From contig JACJXZ010000003.1 in the NCBI GenBank assembly GCA_020636375.1, positions 372,001-436,000 on the forward strand: a stretch of 64,000 nucleotides of DNA, given 5' to 3'. Positions 63,926-64,000 of the stretch are shown here, in pieces; positions within the stretch are counted from its first letter, which is position 1; each line of letters starts with the position of its first letter. The translations under genes were made by a program, and so were the position numbers. Under the pieces are notes generated by a model. That model was given only the letters and a program-made list of their open reading frames with translations. It was not told the origin of the DNA and made no database searches. The DNA comes from Lewinellaceae bacterium (GTDB lineage: Bacteria; Bacteroidota; Bacteroidia; Chitinophagales; Saprospiraceae).

Positions 63926-64000
63926 AAATTATGCGCCATTTTTTTCATTCAAGAAGGGTTCTTAAAAAAAGCGAGCGCCCAAAACATTCAATTTAAATGC

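Overview
The window looks like a chromosomal piece of a GC-rich Bacteroidota, most likely a member of the Saprospiria (Saprospiraceae/Lewinella/Haliscomenobacter relatives). The reasons are a type IX secretion (T9SS) C-terminal sorting domain on a giant HYR-repeat protein, the dockerin-like module that precedes it, a PorE-like OmpA protein, the RDD/SpoIIM/DUF4129/DUF4350/MoxR/DUF58 membrane cluster and TAnnTTTG-type promoter boxes. No plasmid, phage or CRISPR hallmark was seen.

Layout. 1-8.6 kb: the tail of an M16 peptidase, then a divergent cluster (RDD on minus; SpoIIM-like, DUF4129, DUF4350, MoxR ATPase and DUF58 on plus). A small AT-rich two-gene insertion sits in the divergent promoter gap. 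8.8-14.2 kb, minus strand: a PorE-like TPR/PD40/CRD/OmpA protein, a TPR protein and an aldehyde dehydrogenase. 15.1-44.5 kb: one 29.4-kb gene for a secreted protein of about 9,796 residues. It has a signal peptide, three cohesin-like modules with DUF11 repeats and acidic Asp/Gly linkers, thousands of residues of HYR domains arranged in multi-kilobase super-repeats, six 91-residue tandem repeats, a dockerin-like module, a second cohesin-like domain and a T9SS sorting domain. 44.5-47.5 kb: a repeat-rich accessory patch with an AAA-ATPase/nuclease gene, a FISUMP-domain remnant and two long inverted repeats. 47.5-54.8 kb: a TPR histidine kinase with a LuxR-type regulator, an aspartoacylase-family peptidase whose 3' end runs into a minisatellite, a SET-domain protein, a 2OG-Fe(II) oxygenase and an OmpR-type regulator. 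54.8-62.8 kb: a GNAT-nitrilase fusion, DUF486, PPK2, methylthioribose-1-phosphate isomerase, trkA-trkH and a low-molecular-weight phosphotyrosine phosphatase. 63.3 kb: tRNA-Cys(GCA), followed by three tandem repeats that each carry a copy of the tRNA 3' tail.

How the genes may work together. The 2-8.6 kb cluster is the common Bacteroidota MoxR/DUF58/DUF4129 assembly, thought to act at the inner membrane. The OmpA/TPR/PD40 protein has the architecture of the T9SS component PorE, and the giant HYR protein is a T9SS cargo. TrkA-TrkH form a K+ uptake system.

Caution about sequence quality. From about 45.7 kb to 62.8 kb almost every protein gene is interrupted by frameshifts, while 1-44.5 kb is clean. 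Many breaks coincide with TACC or GGTA, and reading these as TGGCC(C) or GGCCA restores the frame with sensible residues. I therefore treat these genes as probably intact in the organism and the breaks as systematic sequencing errors, perhaps caused by modified GGCC sites.
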